The translations under genes were made by a program, and so were the position numbers. The notes under the pieces are model-generated. The model was not told the origin of the DNA. It searched no databases and worked only from the letters and a program-made list of their open reading frames with translations. Below, one piece after another: positions 34,116-44,035 of a DNA stretch of 64,000 nucleotides. The stretch is from Mycobacterium saskatchewanense (GTDB taxonomy: Bacteria; Actinomycetota; Actinomycetes; Mycobacteriales; Mycobacteriaceae). Numbering within the stretch: position 1 is the stretch's first letter; the number at the start of each line of letters is the position of its first letter. Location: assembly GCF_010729105.1 (NCBI RefSeq), contig NZ_AP022573.1:62001-126000 (forward strand). Reading direction: 5' to 3'.

Positions 34116-35060
34116 TTGTCCGAAGCCGGCCCGCAGCCGGATGAGGCCCCCGTCGCCCACCGCCACCGCGTCACCCACCGCACCGAGTACCGCTACTCGG
34201 ACGTGGTGACCAGCTCTTATGGCCGCGGTTTCCTCACCCCGCGCGACTCGCTGCGCCAGCGCTGCATCGCCCACCGGCTGACCATCGACCCCGCACCCGC
34301 CGACAGCTCCACCAGCCGCGACGTGTACGGCAACATCAGCAACTACTTCCACGTCACCGAACCGCACCGCGCGCTGACGATCACCAGCGACTCGATCGTC
34401 GACGTGTACCCGCCGCCGCCGCAGCGGTACAGCAGCGGGCCGGCGACCCAGCCGTGGGAGGCGGCCCGGCCGGCCGGTAGCCGGGGGGCGCTCGCCACCG
34501 AGTTCACCCTTGACCTCGACCCGCCGGAGATCACCGACGCGGTCCGCGACTACGCCGCGCCCAGTTTCCCGCCGGGGCGGCCGTTGGTGGAGGTGCTGCG
34601 GGAGCTCACGTCGAGGATTTTCGCCGACTTCACCTACCGCTCGGGGTCGACGACGATTTCCACCGGGGTCAACGAGGTTCTGGCGGCCCGCGAAGGGGTA
34701 TGTCAAGACTTTGCGAGGCTGGCGATCGCCTGCCTCCGCGCTAACGGTCTTGCAGCCAGCTACGTCTCGGGGTATCTGGCCACCGACCCGCCCCCCGGAA
34801 AGGATCGCATGATCGGCATCGACGCCACCCACGCCTGGGCCGCGGTATGGACGCCGCAGGAGCCCGGCCAATTCGAGTGGCTTGGGCTCGATCCCACCAA
34901 CGACCAGCTGGTCGACCAGCGCTACATCATCGTCGGGCGCGGACGCGACTACGCGGACGTGCCGCCAGTGCGCGGCATCATCTACACCAACTCCGAACAC
35001 AGCAAGATCGACGTGGCCGTCGACGTCGTGCCGTTCGAGGGGGAGTCCTTCGATGCGTGA
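34116..35060 (+). CDS. Transglutaminase-like cysteine protease family protein (Rv2569c-like)
   Basis: A 314-aa protein. The N-terminal domain HRVTHRTEYRYSDVVTSSYGRGFLTPRD is the bacterial transglutaminase-like N-terminal region; the core has the triad Cys (EGVCQDFARLAIACLRANG, about 196), His (DATHAWAAVW, about 238) and Asp (LGLDPTND, about 258). Such proteins are predicted peptidases or amide-transferring enzymes. AGGAGG lies 5 nt before TTG 34116, so I prefer it to GTG 34110, which overlaps the ribosome site. It overlaps the next gene by 8 nt. It is part of the ATP-grasp/alpha-E neighbourhood. Confidence 0.87.
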   Translation: MSEAGPQPDEAPVAHRHRVTHRTEYRYSDVVTSSYGRGFLTPRDSLRQRCIAHRLTIDPAPADSSTSRDVYGNISNYFHVTEPHRALTITSDSIVDVYPPPPQRYSSGPATQPWEAARPAGSRGALATEFTLDLDPPEITDAVRDYAAPSFPPGRPLVEVLRELTSRIFADFTYRSGSTTISTGVNEVLAAREGVCQDFARLAIACLRANGLAASYVSGYLATDPPPGKDRMIGIDATHAWAAVWTPQEPGQFEWLGLDPTNDQLVDQRYIIVGRGRDYADVPPVRGIIYTNSEHSKIDVAVDVVPFEGESFDA

Positions 35061-36108
35061 CTTCCACTGCCCCAACTGCGGCCAGCGCCTGACGTTCGAG
35101 AACTCCGAGTGCCTGTCGTGCGGCAGCGCGCTGGGCTTCTCCCTCGAGCAGATGGCGTTGCTGGTCATCGCCAAGGGCGACGAGGGCGAGCACGCCGGCG
35201 CCGTGCCCGCCGAGGAATACCAGCTGTGCGGCAACCTCTATCTGGCCGAATGCAATTGGCTGGTCCCCAAGAGCGACCGCGGGAGCCTGTGCGTGTCGTG
35301 CGCGCTCACCCTTGAGCGGCCCAACGACGCCGACACCGAGGGGCTGGCGGCCTTCGCCCGCGCCGAGGCGGCCAAACGGCGGCTCATCGTGGAGCTGCAC
35401 GAGCTGCGGCTGCCGATCATCGGGCGCGACCAGGACCCCGACTACGGCCTGGGATTCCGGCTGCTGTCCAGCGCGCACGAGAAGGTGATCACGGGACACG
35501 AGAACGGCGTCATCACCATCGATCTGGCCGAGGGCGACGACGTGCACCGCGAGCAGCTGCGCGTCGAGATGGAGGAGCCGTACCGGACGCTGCTGGGGCA
35601 CTTCCGCCACGAGATCGGCCATTACTACTACTACCGGCTGATCGCCCCGACGGCCGACTACGTCGCCCGGTTCAACGAGCTGTTCGGCGACCCCGACGCC
35701 GACTACCAGGAGGCGCTGGACCGGCATTACCGCAACGGCGCGCCGGAGGGCTGGCAGGAGACGTTCGTGTCGTCGTACGCGACGATGCACGCCGCCGAGG
35801 ACTGGGCCGAGACGTTCGCGCACTACCTGCACATCCGGGACACCCTGGACACCTGCGCGTGGTGCGGCCTGGCGCCGGCGACGGCGACGTTCGACCGGCC
35901 GCCGCTGGGGCCCAGCGCATTTCAGATGATCATCGACCTGTGGCTGCCGCTGTCGTGGTCGCTGAACATGGTGAACCGGTCCATGGGCCACGATGACCTG
36001 TACCCGTTCGTGCTGCCCACGAAGGTGCTGGAGAAGATGCAGTTCATCCACACCGTGGTCGAGGAGCTGACGTCGCAGGAGACCGGGCCGGCGGCGATAG
36101 CCGGGTAG
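35053..36108 (+). CDS. Zinc-ribbon putative metallopeptidase (Rv2568c-like)
   Basis: A 351-aa protein. The N-terminus holds a zinc ribbon (CPNC and CLSCG) with a second Cys set (CNW, CVSC). The catalytic region has FRHEIGHYYYYRL (HExxH near 187) and a downstream AAEDWAETFAHYLHI acidic ligand. This is the putative zinc-binding peptidase family that travels with transglutaminase-like and ATP-grasp/alpha-E genes. No signal peptide, so probably cytoplasmic. ATG 35053 overlaps the preceding gene. Confidence 0.86.
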   Translation: MRDFHCPNCGQRLTFENSECLSCGSALGFSLEQMALLVIAKGDEGEHAGAVPAEEYQLCGNLYLAECNWLVPKSDRGSLCVSCALTLERPNDADTEGLAAFARAEAAKRRLIVELHELRLPIIGRDQDPDYGLGFRLLSSAHEKVITGHENGVITIDLAEGDDVHREQLRVEMEEPYRTLLGHFRHEIGHYYYYRLIAPTADYVARFNELFGDPDADYQEALDRHYRNGAPEGWQETFVSSYATMHAAEDWAETFAHYLHIRDTLDTCAWCGLAPATATFDRPPLGPSAFQMIIDLWLPLSWSLNMVNRSMGHDDLYPFVLPTKVLEKMQFIHTVVEELTSQETGPAAIAG

Positions 36109-36150
36109 CCGTCCTCGGTTGGCGGCGTCGCAAACGGGCAGACTGGGGCG

Positions 36151-36828
36151 ATGTGCTTCTCGATGACGGCGGACCTGGTGGTGGGCACGGCGCTGCTACC
36201 GGTCGCGGTCGCAACCCTGCGCGAGGTGAGGCACTGGCGGGAGGTGCCATTCGCTTTGCTGCCCACCATTTTCGCGTTCCACCAGCTCCTCGAAGCGGCG
36301 GTGTGGCCCAACGGCGTCGTCCCCGCCGGGCTGGCCCAGGTGGCGATGCGCGCTTATATCGTCATCGCATTGCCGTTGCTGCCCGCCTGGGTGCCGCTGG
36401 CGGTGTTGATGCTCGAGCCGCGCGGTGCGCGACTGCGGGTGGCGCCCTTCGTGGCGCTCGGCGCCGTCGTGGCGGCATATCTGGCCGTCGTCGTCCTCAC
36501 CAGGCCGGTCGGGATGACGAGGTGCCCCCATGCGCTGGCGTACCACACCGACGTCAGCCACCCCTATCTGTGGGCGGCGCTCTACGTCATCGCCGTCATC
36601 GGCCCGGCGGTGCTGTCGGGCTACCGCTCGATCGTGATGTTCGGGTTGGCGAACCTGGTGGGGCTGATTGTGGTCGCCGTTCTCTACCTGCAGGCGTTCA
36701 CGTCGCTGTGGTGCGTCTACGCCGCCACGCTGTCGGTCCTGGTGCTGGTGCACATGCTGCGTCGTCGTCGACTGCCCGACCCGCACCGCTACCGCGGCGT
36801 TCCCATGGACCGGGCGGCATCGATCTAG
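36151..36828 (+). CDS. DUF6629-type integral membrane protein
   Basis: A 225-aa protein with about seven hydrophobic segments. The start MCFSMTADLVVGTALLPVAVATL resembles the MCFSAxAS opening typical of the DUF6629 family, and the HQLLEAAVW segment also fits. The function is unknown. It lies 42 bp after the peptidase gene and converges on the ATP-grasp/alpha-E gene (27-bp gap). Confidence 0.75.
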   Translation: MCFSMTADLVVGTALLPVAVATLREVRHWREVPFALLPTIFAFHQLLEAAVWPNGVVPAGLAQVAMRAYIVIALPLLPAWVPLAVLMLEPRGARLRVAPFVALGAVVAAYLAVVVLTRPVGMTRCPHALAYHTDVSHPYLWAALYVIAVIGPAVLSGYRSIVMFGLANLVGLIVVAVLYLQAFTSLWCVYAATLSVLVLVHMLRRRRLPDPHRYRGVPMDRAASI

Positions 36829-36855
36829 GAATTTCCGCCGCGACAGGCCGACCAG

Positions 36856-39525
36856 CTAAGCCGGCATCACCCGGCGTTCGTCGGGACCCCACAGCGGTTG
36901 CATCCCGCCGGGCAGGGCCAGCTGCGTGGTGGTGATGGCCTCGGCGAGGTCGCGCAGCTCCGCGTGCACGGCGGCGAGCAGCTCCGACAGCTCCGCCCGC
37001 CGCCCGCCGGCGACCACTTCCAGCTCGGCGGGATGCGACCGCCGCAGCAGGGTGGCGATCTCGTCCACGAGCCGCTCCGGCCGTGACGACCCCGACGCGC
37101 CCGGCAGGTCCTTGAGTCGGGCGCGCAGGCGATCCACCTGGTAGAGCAGCGACCGCGGGTTCTGCGCGTCGAACAGCATCAGTTCGGTCACCGCGGCGAC
37201 GCTGATGTTGCCGACGGTGCGGCGCCGGTAGATGACCGACGACTCGCATGCCACCAGGGTGGACTCGATGATCGTCTGCTCGGCGGCCGCCCCGCGGACC
37301 GTGATGAGCGTGGCCTGCAGCAGCGCGGTGAGCCACAGGGCCCGTTCGATCCGCTTGCCGATGTCCATCATGGTCCAGCCGACGTCGCGCACCATCGACT
37401 CGCCGGCCACCCCCGCCAGGGTCAGCATCCCGGCCAGCGTCTGGGCCTGCGCGTGGGCCAGCAGCGCGTCGGCCTCGGCGAGCGAGTCCGGCGGTTCGGC
37501 CCGCAGCGCGATCGCGCGCTCGACCCCGGCCAGCACCATCCACGTGTCGTTGGACAGCTGGTCGCGCACCGCGCGCGCCGCCAGCGCCAGCCCCTCCACC
37601 GACTGGACCAGCGACCCCGGCCGCGCGGGGTCCACGGTCAGCGACCACAGCGTCGACGGGGCGACGGCGATCATCTCGGCCCCGTCGCTGGCGTCCTGTG
37701 CGTCGGCGGCGGTGTCGGTCCCGGTGATGTCACCCAGCGCGGCCAGCAGCACGGGCACGCACTCGCTTTCCTCGGTGTCCTGGTGGTGCCGGTACACGTG
37801 GAAGCGGTCGCGGGCGACGATCAGCAGCCGGGCCATGTTCTCCGCGCGCTCGCCGTACCGCCCGATCCAGAACAGGTCGGACAGCACGCGCGGCGAGCTG
37901 ACGCCCCAGGTGCCCGCGGCGGTCTTCGCCGGCGGCTCGGCCACGGGCAGGCCCACGGTCTCGGTCCGTGCGCGCTCCGTCGGGCGCACCCAGATATCCT
38001 TGGCGGCAACGGTTTTCAGCAGATATGCGTCGGGTCCGGGCGCCAGCACGTAGCCGATGCCGCCGATCATTGGCGCATACCCGCTCCGCTGGGCGACGGT
38101 GAACAGCCGCATGCCGACGCCGGCCGACGACAGCACGCCGGCGTGGTCGGTGGGCGCCGACGAGAACTGCGGCAGCTCCTGGCCCACCCACTGCCACGGC
38201 GTCTTCTCGATCCGGGCTGCCAGATCGGCCAGCTGCTGGGACGAAAGTGCAGGCCCCACATACGTTTTCCCGCCGACGGTGGACTTCACCAGCAGCGACG
38301 AGAGGTTCGCCAGCAGGTGGGAGCGCTCGCCGGCGATGCCGGCCCAGTAGGTCGGGGCGGTCTGCAGCAGCGGCTCCTCGGCGAGCAGCCGCTTGGCCAG
38401 CTCGGGCAGGAACCGCAGCAGGCCGGGGCTTTCCAGGATGCCGCTGCCCAGCGTGTTGACCACCGTCACCGTCCCGCGATGCTGCGCCTCCACCAGGCCG
38501 ACCACCCCGAGCCTCGAATCGGCGCGCAGGTCAAGGGGATCCACGTATTGCGCGTCGACGCGGCGCAACACCACGTCGACGCGCTTGAGCGTCCCGAGCG
38601 AACGCATCCACAGCTTGCCGTCGCGAACCACGAGGTCGGCGCTCTCCACCAGCGGGAAGCCCAGCAGGGTGGCGAGATACGCCTGGTCGAAAGCGGTCTC
38701 GGAGTAGATGCCCGGGGTCAGCACGACCACCACCGGGTCCTGGGCGACGTCGGGCGCCGCGTCGATGAGCGCCAGCCGCAGCGCCTGGGCGAACGGCGTG
38801 GTGGGGCGCGGCGCGATCCGCTCGTAGAGGTCCGGGATCGCGTGGGCGACGACGCGGCGGTCGGCCAGCGCGTAGCCGGCGCCCGACGGCGCCTGCGTCC
38901 AGTCGGCGTTGACCGCGAAGCTGCCGTCGGGCAGCCTGCTCAGGTCGCAGGCGTGCATGAAGAGCTGGTGGTGCCCGGGCACCTCGATTCCGTTGGCGAC
39001 GCGCACGTAACCGGGGTGGCCGAACAGCAGTTCCGGCGGCAGGACGCCCCCGGTGAGCATGCTGCGCGGCCCGTACAGGTCGGCGAGCACGGCGTCGAGC
39101 AGGCGCGACCGCTGCACCAGCCCGGCCTCCAGCAGGTCCCAGTCGGCCGCCGACACCACGATCGGCAGGGTGTCCAGGCTCCACGGCCTCGGCTCCAGCC
39201 CGGGGACCCCGTCGCGGGCCGGGTCTACCTCGGTGTAGGTGATGCCGTCGTTGTCGACGAGGCCGTGCACCACCGACCGCAGCCGGTCCAGCCCGGCCCG
39301 GCCCCGCTCGGCGACCGCGTCGGCCAGCTCCGACCAGGCCGGCCGCACGTTCCCGTCGCGGTCGACCAACTCGTCGTACCCGATCCGCGGGCCGCGCCGC
39401 AGGTCGAACAGCGCCTCCTGGGCGCGGGCGGTGCGGTACCCGGCCAGCAGGCGGTCCGCGTCGTAGCGGCCGCCGGCGGCCGTCGGGGCCTCGCCGGCTC
39501 CGAATGTCATGTCCGCGACTGCCAT
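36856..39525 (-). CDS. Circularly permuted ATP-grasp plus alpha-E domain protein (Rv2567-like)
   Basis: An 889-aa two-part protein. Residues about 60-500 are the circularly permuted ATP-grasp domain (YGPRSMLTGGVLPPELLFGHPGYVR, VVVLTPGIYSETAFDQAYLA, VVNTLGSGILESPGLLRFLPEL); about 540-850 are the alpha-E helical domain (SDLFWIGRYGERAENMARLL, ALWLTALLQATL). The pair is predicted to form amide bonds, making or modifying small peptides, but no substrate is known. ATG 39525 overlaps the stop of the DUF2126 gene by one base (TAATG), so the two are translationally coupled. Confidence 0.9.
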   Translation of the reverse strand: MAVADMTFGAGEAPTAAGGRYDADRLLAGYRTARAQEALFDLRRGPRIGYDELVDRDGNVRPAWSELADAVAERGRAGLDRLRSVVHGLVDNDGITYTEVDPARDGVPGLEPRPWSLDTLPIVVSAADWDLLEAGLVQRSRLLDAVLADLYGPRSMLTGGVLPPELLFGHPGYVRVANGIEVPGHHQLFMHACDLSRLPDGSFAVNADWTQAPSGAGYALADRRVVAHAIPDLYERIAPRPTTPFAQALRLALIDAAPDVAQDPVVVVLTPGIYSETAFDQAYLATLLGFPLVESADLVVRDGKLWMRSLGTLKRVDVVLRRVDAQYVDPLDLRADSRLGVVGLVEAQHRGTVTVVNTLGSGILESPGLLRFLPELAKRLLAEEPLLQTAPTYWAGIAGERSHLLANLSSLLVKSTVGGKTYVGPALSSQQLADLAARIEKTPWQWVGQELPQFSSAPTDHAGVLSSAGVGMRLFTVAQRSGYAPMIGGIGYVLAPGPDAYLLKTVAAKDIWVRPTERARTETVGLPVAEPPAKTAAGTWGVSSPRVLSDLFWIGRYGERAENMARLLIVARDRFHVYRHHQDTEESECVPVLLAALGDITGTDTAADAQDASDGAEMIAVAPSTLWSLTVDPARPGSLVQSVEGLALAARAVRDQLSNDTWMVLAGVERAIALRAEPPDSLAEADALLAHAQAQTLAGMLTLAGVAGESMVRDVGWTMMDIGKRIERALWLTALLQATLITVRGAAAEQTIIESTLVACESSVIYRRRTVGNISVAAVTELMLFDAQNPRSLLYQVDRLRARLKDLPGASGSSRPERLVDEIATLLRRSHPAELEVVAGGRRAELSELLAAVHAELRDLAEAITTTQLALPGGMQPLWGPDERRVMPA

Positions 39526-42500
39526 TACCGCTGCACGGTACGCACACGCCGCAGATCGAGGATGCCCGGCGCGCCGATGTCGGTGAAGATCCTGGCCTGC
39601 TTCTCCCGGATGTCGGCCAGGTCCAGCTTGCCGGGGGTGAAGCCGGTGGCCTCGAAGCGGCGGGCGCGGCGCGCCTCGGCCTCGACGGCATTCACGGGCG
39701 GCTCGTCGTAGGCGCGGCCGCCGGGGTGGGCGACGTGGTAGGTGCAACCGCCGCACGAGGTGCCGCTGGTGAGGTTGATCAGTTCGAACTGCAGCGGGCC
39801 GTCCGCCGAGATGGTCGGGTGCAGCGCGCTCGGCGGCTGCCAGGCCTTGAACCGCACACCGCCCACGTGGATGTCGGGATTGTCGGTGGCCAGCAACGGA
39901 ACCGGGTAGCCGTTGACCGTCACCACGTAGCGATGGCGGTCGGCGCCGATGATGCGCACCTGGATGCGCTCGACCGACGAGTCGACGTAGCGGGCGGTGC
40001 CCGTCGCGGTGGACTCCTCGCCGAGGGTCGTCCACGGCTCGATCGCGCCGCGCAGCTCGATCTCCACCCCGTCGAACACGGCGGTGCCGATGCGCGGGAA
40101 GCGGAATTCGGTGAACGGGTCAAGCCAGCTCGTCTCGAACGGGATGCCGTGCGCGCGCAGGTCGGCGGCCACGTCGGCAATGTCGTGAATCAGGAAGTGC
40201 GGCAACAGGTATCGCCCGTGCAGGTTTGCTCCGTGGCGGATCAGCGGGGCGCGCAGCGGCTCGTCCCAGAACCACGCCACCAGCGACCGCACCAGCAGCG
40301 ACTGCACCATCGCCATGCGCAGGTGCGGCGGCATCTCGAACCCGCGCAGCTCGAGCAGGCCGAGCCGCCCGCGGGGGCTGTCGGGGCTGTAGAGCTTGTC
40401 GATGCAGAACTCGGCGCGGTGGGTGTTGCCGGTGATGTCGGTGAGCAGGTGCCGCAGCGCGCGGTCGGTCACCCACGGCTTGGGCGCCCCGCCCGCGCAC
40501 AGCCGGGCGATCTCGGCGAAGGCGATCTCGAGCTCGTAGAGCGCCTCGGCGCGGCCCTCGTCCACCCGCGGCGCCTGCGAGGTGGTGCCGACGAACCGCC
40601 CGGCGAACAGGTAGGACAGCGACGGGTGCCGCTGCCAGTAGGTGAGCAGTGAGACCAGCAGATCCGGGCGGCGCAGCAGCGGCGAGTCCGCGGGCGTCGC
40701 GCCGCCGAGCGTGATGTGGTTGCCGCCGCCGGTGCCGCCGTGGGTGCCGTCGACGTCGAACGACTCCGTCGACAGCCGAGCCAATCGGGCCTGCTCGTAC
40801 AGCGTTTCGAGCAGTTGACGCTGCTCGGCGAAGCCGGCGCTGGGCGCCACGTTGACCTCGATGACGCCGGGGTCGGGGGTGATCGTCGTCGACCGCAGCC
40901 GCGCATCGGGCGGGGGATCGTAGCCCTCGATCACGACGGCGCGGCCGGCCTTCGCGGCCGCCGCCTCGACGCGGGCGATGAGGTCGAGGAAGTGGTCGAG
41001 CGCCCCGGTGGGCGGCATGAAGACGTACACCAGGCCGTCACGGACCTCGGCGACCATGGCGGTCGGCGGCGCCCCCTCGGGATCGGTGACCACCGCCGCG
41101 CCCGACTCCGCCGAGAGGGCATCCTTCGCTGCCAGGGGGTCAGCGTCGAACATGGGCCGCGGGGGCTTCCAGCTGATCGAGTCCAGCGGCAGCCGCAGCC
41201 CCGCCGGCGAGTCGCCGGGGAGCAACACGACGCGCCCGCGGCGCAGCCGCCAGTCGGCGCTCGCCCACCCGAGGTCGTCGTCGGTGCGATGCAGCGGCAG
41301 GACGAACGCCTCTGGAGTGGCGGTGGATTCGTCGAGGCGGGCCAGCAACGCGGCGCGGCCGGCCGGGGTGTCGGTTTCGGGAGCGAGGTCCTCGGGCGCT
41401 CGCACCGGATCGCCCTCGGGCAGGCGGGCTTTGGCCGCGAGCCGCTGCAGTGGGTCCTCGTAGGCCGGGCGCACCTGGCTCAGTGGCAGCCCGAAGCCGT
41501 CGGCGACCCCGGCCAGCACCTCGTACGCCGCTGCGCTGTCGACGGGATCGGCCGGCTCGGTGGCCCACGGGTCGGCGAGCAGCGCCTCGTCGTTCCACAC
41601 CGGCCGTCCGTCCGTGCGCCAGTAGAGGGCGATCTGCCAGCGCGGCAACGGTTCCCCGGGATACCACTTGCCCTGGCCGCGCTGCACCAGGCCCTGCGGC
41701 GCCCACACGGCCTTGAGGCGGGCGGCCAGGTCGGAGGCGCGTTGCCGCTTGTGCGGGCCGTCGGCGGCCGTCGTCCACTGCTCGGAAACCTGGTCGTCCA
41801 CCGACACGAAGGTGGGCTCGCCGCCGACGGTCAGCCGCACGTCGGCGGCCGCCATCCGCTCGTCGACGCCGCGGCCGACCTCGCAGATCGTGTGCCACGC
41901 CTCGTCGGTGTAGGGGAGGGTGACGCGCGGGTCTTCGTGGACGCGGGTGACGGTGTTGGAGAATTCCAGCGTCGCTTCGCAGGGCTCGGTGCCGCCGGTG
42001 ATCGGCGCCGCGGAGGACGGGTGCGGGGTGGCGGCCAGCGGGATGTGGCCCTCCCCGGCGAACAGCCCCGACGTCGGGTCCAGCCCGATCCAGCCCGCGC
42101 CGGGGATGTACACCTCGGCCCAGGCGTGCAGGTCGGTGAAGTCGGCTGCCGGCCCCGACGGGCCGTCGAGCGCCTTGACGTCGGAGGCCAGCTGCACCAG
42201 ATAGCCGGACACGAACCGCGCGGCCAGCCCGAGCTGGCGCAGGACCGACACCAGCAGCCAGGCCGAGTCCCGGCAGGAGCCGACGCCGGCGCGCAGCGTG
42301 TAATCCGGTGTCTGCACCCCGGCTTCCATCCGCAAGCTGTAGGCGACGTCGGCGTTGACCGCGTGGTTCAGCTTGACCAGCATGTCGATGGTGCGCGTGC
42401 CGTCGGGCACCGAGAAGTTCCGCACCCACGCCCGCGCCAGATCGCCGGGTCCGGACCCCTCGCCGCCCTCGTCGACGGGCCGCAGGTAGGGCTTGAGGTC

Positions 42501-42845
42501 GTCGGCCAGCGCCTTGGGGTACGTCATTCCGCCGGACGGCCAGGTCTCGGCCCAGTCCTCGATGAAGAAATCGAACGGGTTGATCACCTTCAGGTCGGCG
42601 ATCAGGCCGACCGTGATGGTCAGCCGGCGCATCGGGTTCGGGAAGACAAGGCGGGCAACAAAATTGCCCAGCGCGTCCTGCTGCCAGTTGATGAAGTGCT
42701 CGGCCGGTTCGACGCGCAGCGAGTAGGCCTCGATCGGGGTGCGGCAGTGCGGCGCCGGGCGCAGCCGGACGACATGCGGGTACACGCCGACCAGCCGGTC
42801 AAAGGTGTAGCTGGTGCGGTGCTCCAGCGCCACTTTGATGCTCAT
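39525..42845 (-). CDS. Transglutaminase-like + DUF2126 protein (Rv2566-like)
   Basis: A 1106-aa protein. The N-terminal 290 residues are a transglutaminase-like module with triad Cys (GVGSCRDSAWLLVSVLRQLG, about 189), His (TDLHAWAEVYIPG, about 237) and Asp (GLDPTSGLF, about 257). From about residue 300 to the end is DUF2126 (RLTVGGEPTFVSVDD, NVAPSAGFAEQ, GGTGGGNHITLGGATPADSPLLRRPDLL, TSGTSCGGCTYHVAHPGGRAYDEPPVN), predicted to be a glutamine-synthetase-like COOH-NH2 ligase. It forms a two-gene operon with the ATP-grasp/alpha-E gene. Role unknown; peptide ligation and trimming is the published prediction. Confidence 0.9.
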   Translation of the reverse strand: MSIKVALEHRTSYTFDRLVGVYPHVVRLRPAPHCRTPIEAYSLRVEPAEHFINWQQDALGNFVARLVFPNPMRRLTITVGLIADLKVINPFDFFIEDWAETWPSGGMTYPKALADDLKPYLRPVDEGGEGSGPGDLARAWVRNFSVPDGTRTIDMLVKLNHAVNADVAYSLRMEAGVQTPDYTLRAGVGSCRDSAWLLVSVLRQLGLAARFVSGYLVQLASDVKALDGPSGPAADFTDLHAWAEVYIPGAGWIGLDPTSGLFAGEGHIPLAATPHPSSAAPITGGTEPCEATLEFSNTVTRVHEDPRVTLPYTDEAWHTICEVGRGVDERMAAADVRLTVGGEPTFVSVDDQVSEQWTTAADGPHKRQRASDLAARLKAVWAPQGLVQRGQGKWYPGEPLPRWQIALYWRTDGRPVWNDEALLADPWATEPADPVDSAAAYEVLAGVADGFGLPLSQVRPAYEDPLQRLAAKARLPEGDPVRAPEDLAPETDTPAGRAALLARLDESTATPEAFVLPLHRTDDDLGWASADWRLRRGRVVLLPGDSPAGLRLPLDSISWKPPRPMFDADPLAAKDALSAESGAAVVTDPEGAPPTAMVAEVRDGLVYVFMPPTGALDHFLDLIARVEAAAAKAGRAVVIEGYDPPPDARLRSTTITPDPGVIEVNVAPSAGFAEQRQLLETLYEQARLARLSTESFDVDGTHGGTGGGNHITLGGATPADSPLLRRPDLLVSLLTYWQRHPSLSYLFAGRFVGTTSQAPRVDEGRAEALYELEIAFAEIARLCAGGAPKPWVTDRALRHLLTDITGNTHRAEFCIDKLYSPDSPRGRLGLLELRGFEMPPHLRMAMVQSLLVRSLVAWFWDEPLRAPLIRHGANLHGRYLLPHFLIHDIADVAADLRAHGIPFETSWLDPFTEFRFPRIGTAVFDGVEIELRGAIEPWTTLGEESTATGTARYVDSSVERIQVRIIGADRHRYVVTVNGYPVPLLATDNPDIHVGGVRFKAWQPPSALHPTISADGPLQFELINLTSGTSCGGCTYHVAHPGGRAYDEPPVNAVEAEARRARRFEATGFTPGKLDLADIREKQARIFTDIGAPGILDLRRVRTVQR

Positions 42846-42916
42846 AACCGCCGATCAAATCACGAGCGCGGCGAGGCTGCAGCGCACCGCGACTGCGCCT
42901 CGCTCGTCCGGACCCC

Positions 42917-43945
42917 TCAGCCGGCGGGGTAGGGCGGCATCCCCGGCGGCGGTCCGGCCTGGTGACCCTGCCGCTCGAGCGGCGCGACCTGCCCGCCGGT
43001 CAGCTTGCGGAAGGCGTAGACGAGGATGAGCGAGGCGACCGGGGCGGCGACCAGCAGGCCGACGCCGCACGCCAGCGCGCCGACGAAGACCAGGGCAAAC
43101 CCGACCAGCCATACCAGTAACGCGTTGCCGAAGTTCGACGCCACCGTCGAGAAGCTGGACGTCAGCCCGGTGATCGCCGACTGCGAGCGGTCGATGACGA
43201 ACGGGATGGTGAACTGGACGAAGATGCCCAGGATCAGGCCCGGGAGGAAGCACAGGGCCGAGGCGATGCCGGTGAGCACGACGACGATGAGCGAGGCCAG
43301 CAACACCATCCCGAAGTTGCGCGGCTTGTAAAACGAGCCGATGGTGACCGCCCGCCCGTCGGCGATGTCGAAACAGCCTGAGAGGTAGGCGGATTCGGCG
43401 AGCGCACCGACGACGGCAACGATGAGATAGCCCAACGCCATGACCGCCATCCCGGCGGGCCCGACGTTGGTGTTGAAACTGAAGGAATCGTCGTCGGAGG
43501 TGGTGGTCGTGGTCCCCATGCTCTGGCCGAGCCCGACCACGCCCATGGCGATGGCGATCAGCACCCCGTACACCAGCGTGGCGACCACCAACGGCACGGC
43601 GTTGTTGGTGAACTTCGTCCAGGCCCAGCTGATCGCGGTGCCGATGCTGAACTGCGATTCGGGCGCAACGCCGTACCCGGGCGGCGGATAACCGCCAGGC
43701 GGGGGGCCGTATCCGGGCGGCGGCCCGTAGCCCGGTGGCGGCGGGGGCGGCGCCCCGTACCCGGGCGGCGGGCCGTAGCCGGGCGGGGGGCCGTAGCCGG
43801 GCGGGGGAGGGGGCGGCGGTGCGCCGTAACCGGGACCGGGAGGCGGTGCGCCATAGCCGGGTGGTGGTGGCGGGTAGCCGGGAGGGTTGTGATTTCCGCC
43901 GTGCGGGTCGGCCGGGGTGCCTGGATACTCGGGAGGCTGGCTCAT
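42917..43945 (-). CDS. Proline/glycine-rich membrane protein (Rv2560-like)
   Basis: A 342-aa protein. The first 95 residues are a [13 protein letters not shown] repeat region, probably disordered. The remaining part has about five to six hydrophobic segments ([65 protein letters not shown]-type, [22 protein letters not shown]). The function is unknown. It is divergent from rarA, with a 90-bp gap. Confidence 0.84.
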   Translation of the reverse strand: MSQPPEYPGTPADPHGGNHNPPGYPPPPPGYGAPPPGPGYGAPPPPPPPGYGPPPGYGPPPGYGAPPPPPPGYGPPPGYGPPPGGYPPPGYGVAPESQFSIGTAISWAWTKFTNNAVPLVVATLVYGVLIAIAMGVVGLGQSMGTTTTTSDDDSFSFNTNVGPAGMAVMALGYLIVAVVGALAESAYLSGCFDIADGRAVTIGSFYKPRNFGMVLLASLIVVVLTGIASALCFLPGLILGIFVQFTIPFVIDRSQSAITGLTSSFSTVASNFGNALLVWLVGFALVFVGALACGVGLLVAAPVASLILVYAFRKLTGGQVAPLERQGHQAGPPPGMPPYPAG

Positions 43946-44035
43946 GTCGTCCTAGCTGTTGCTCAACTTCGTGGGCACGCGCACACGGAACTTAGCAAAG
44001 ATGCGGGCACCCCGCCCGGATTGACTGGGCGTGGT

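Noticed and set aside
37453..39711. A 752-codon forward open frame across the ATP-grasp/alpha-E gene
   Set aside because: It is a shadow of the conserved reverse-strand gene, with composition typical of antisense frames.
42860..42912. Third copy of the intergenic repeat
   Set aside because: It shares a few GAGCG/CGCGAC words only; the diagnostic CCGAGATTGC and ATCTCGGC ends are missing.
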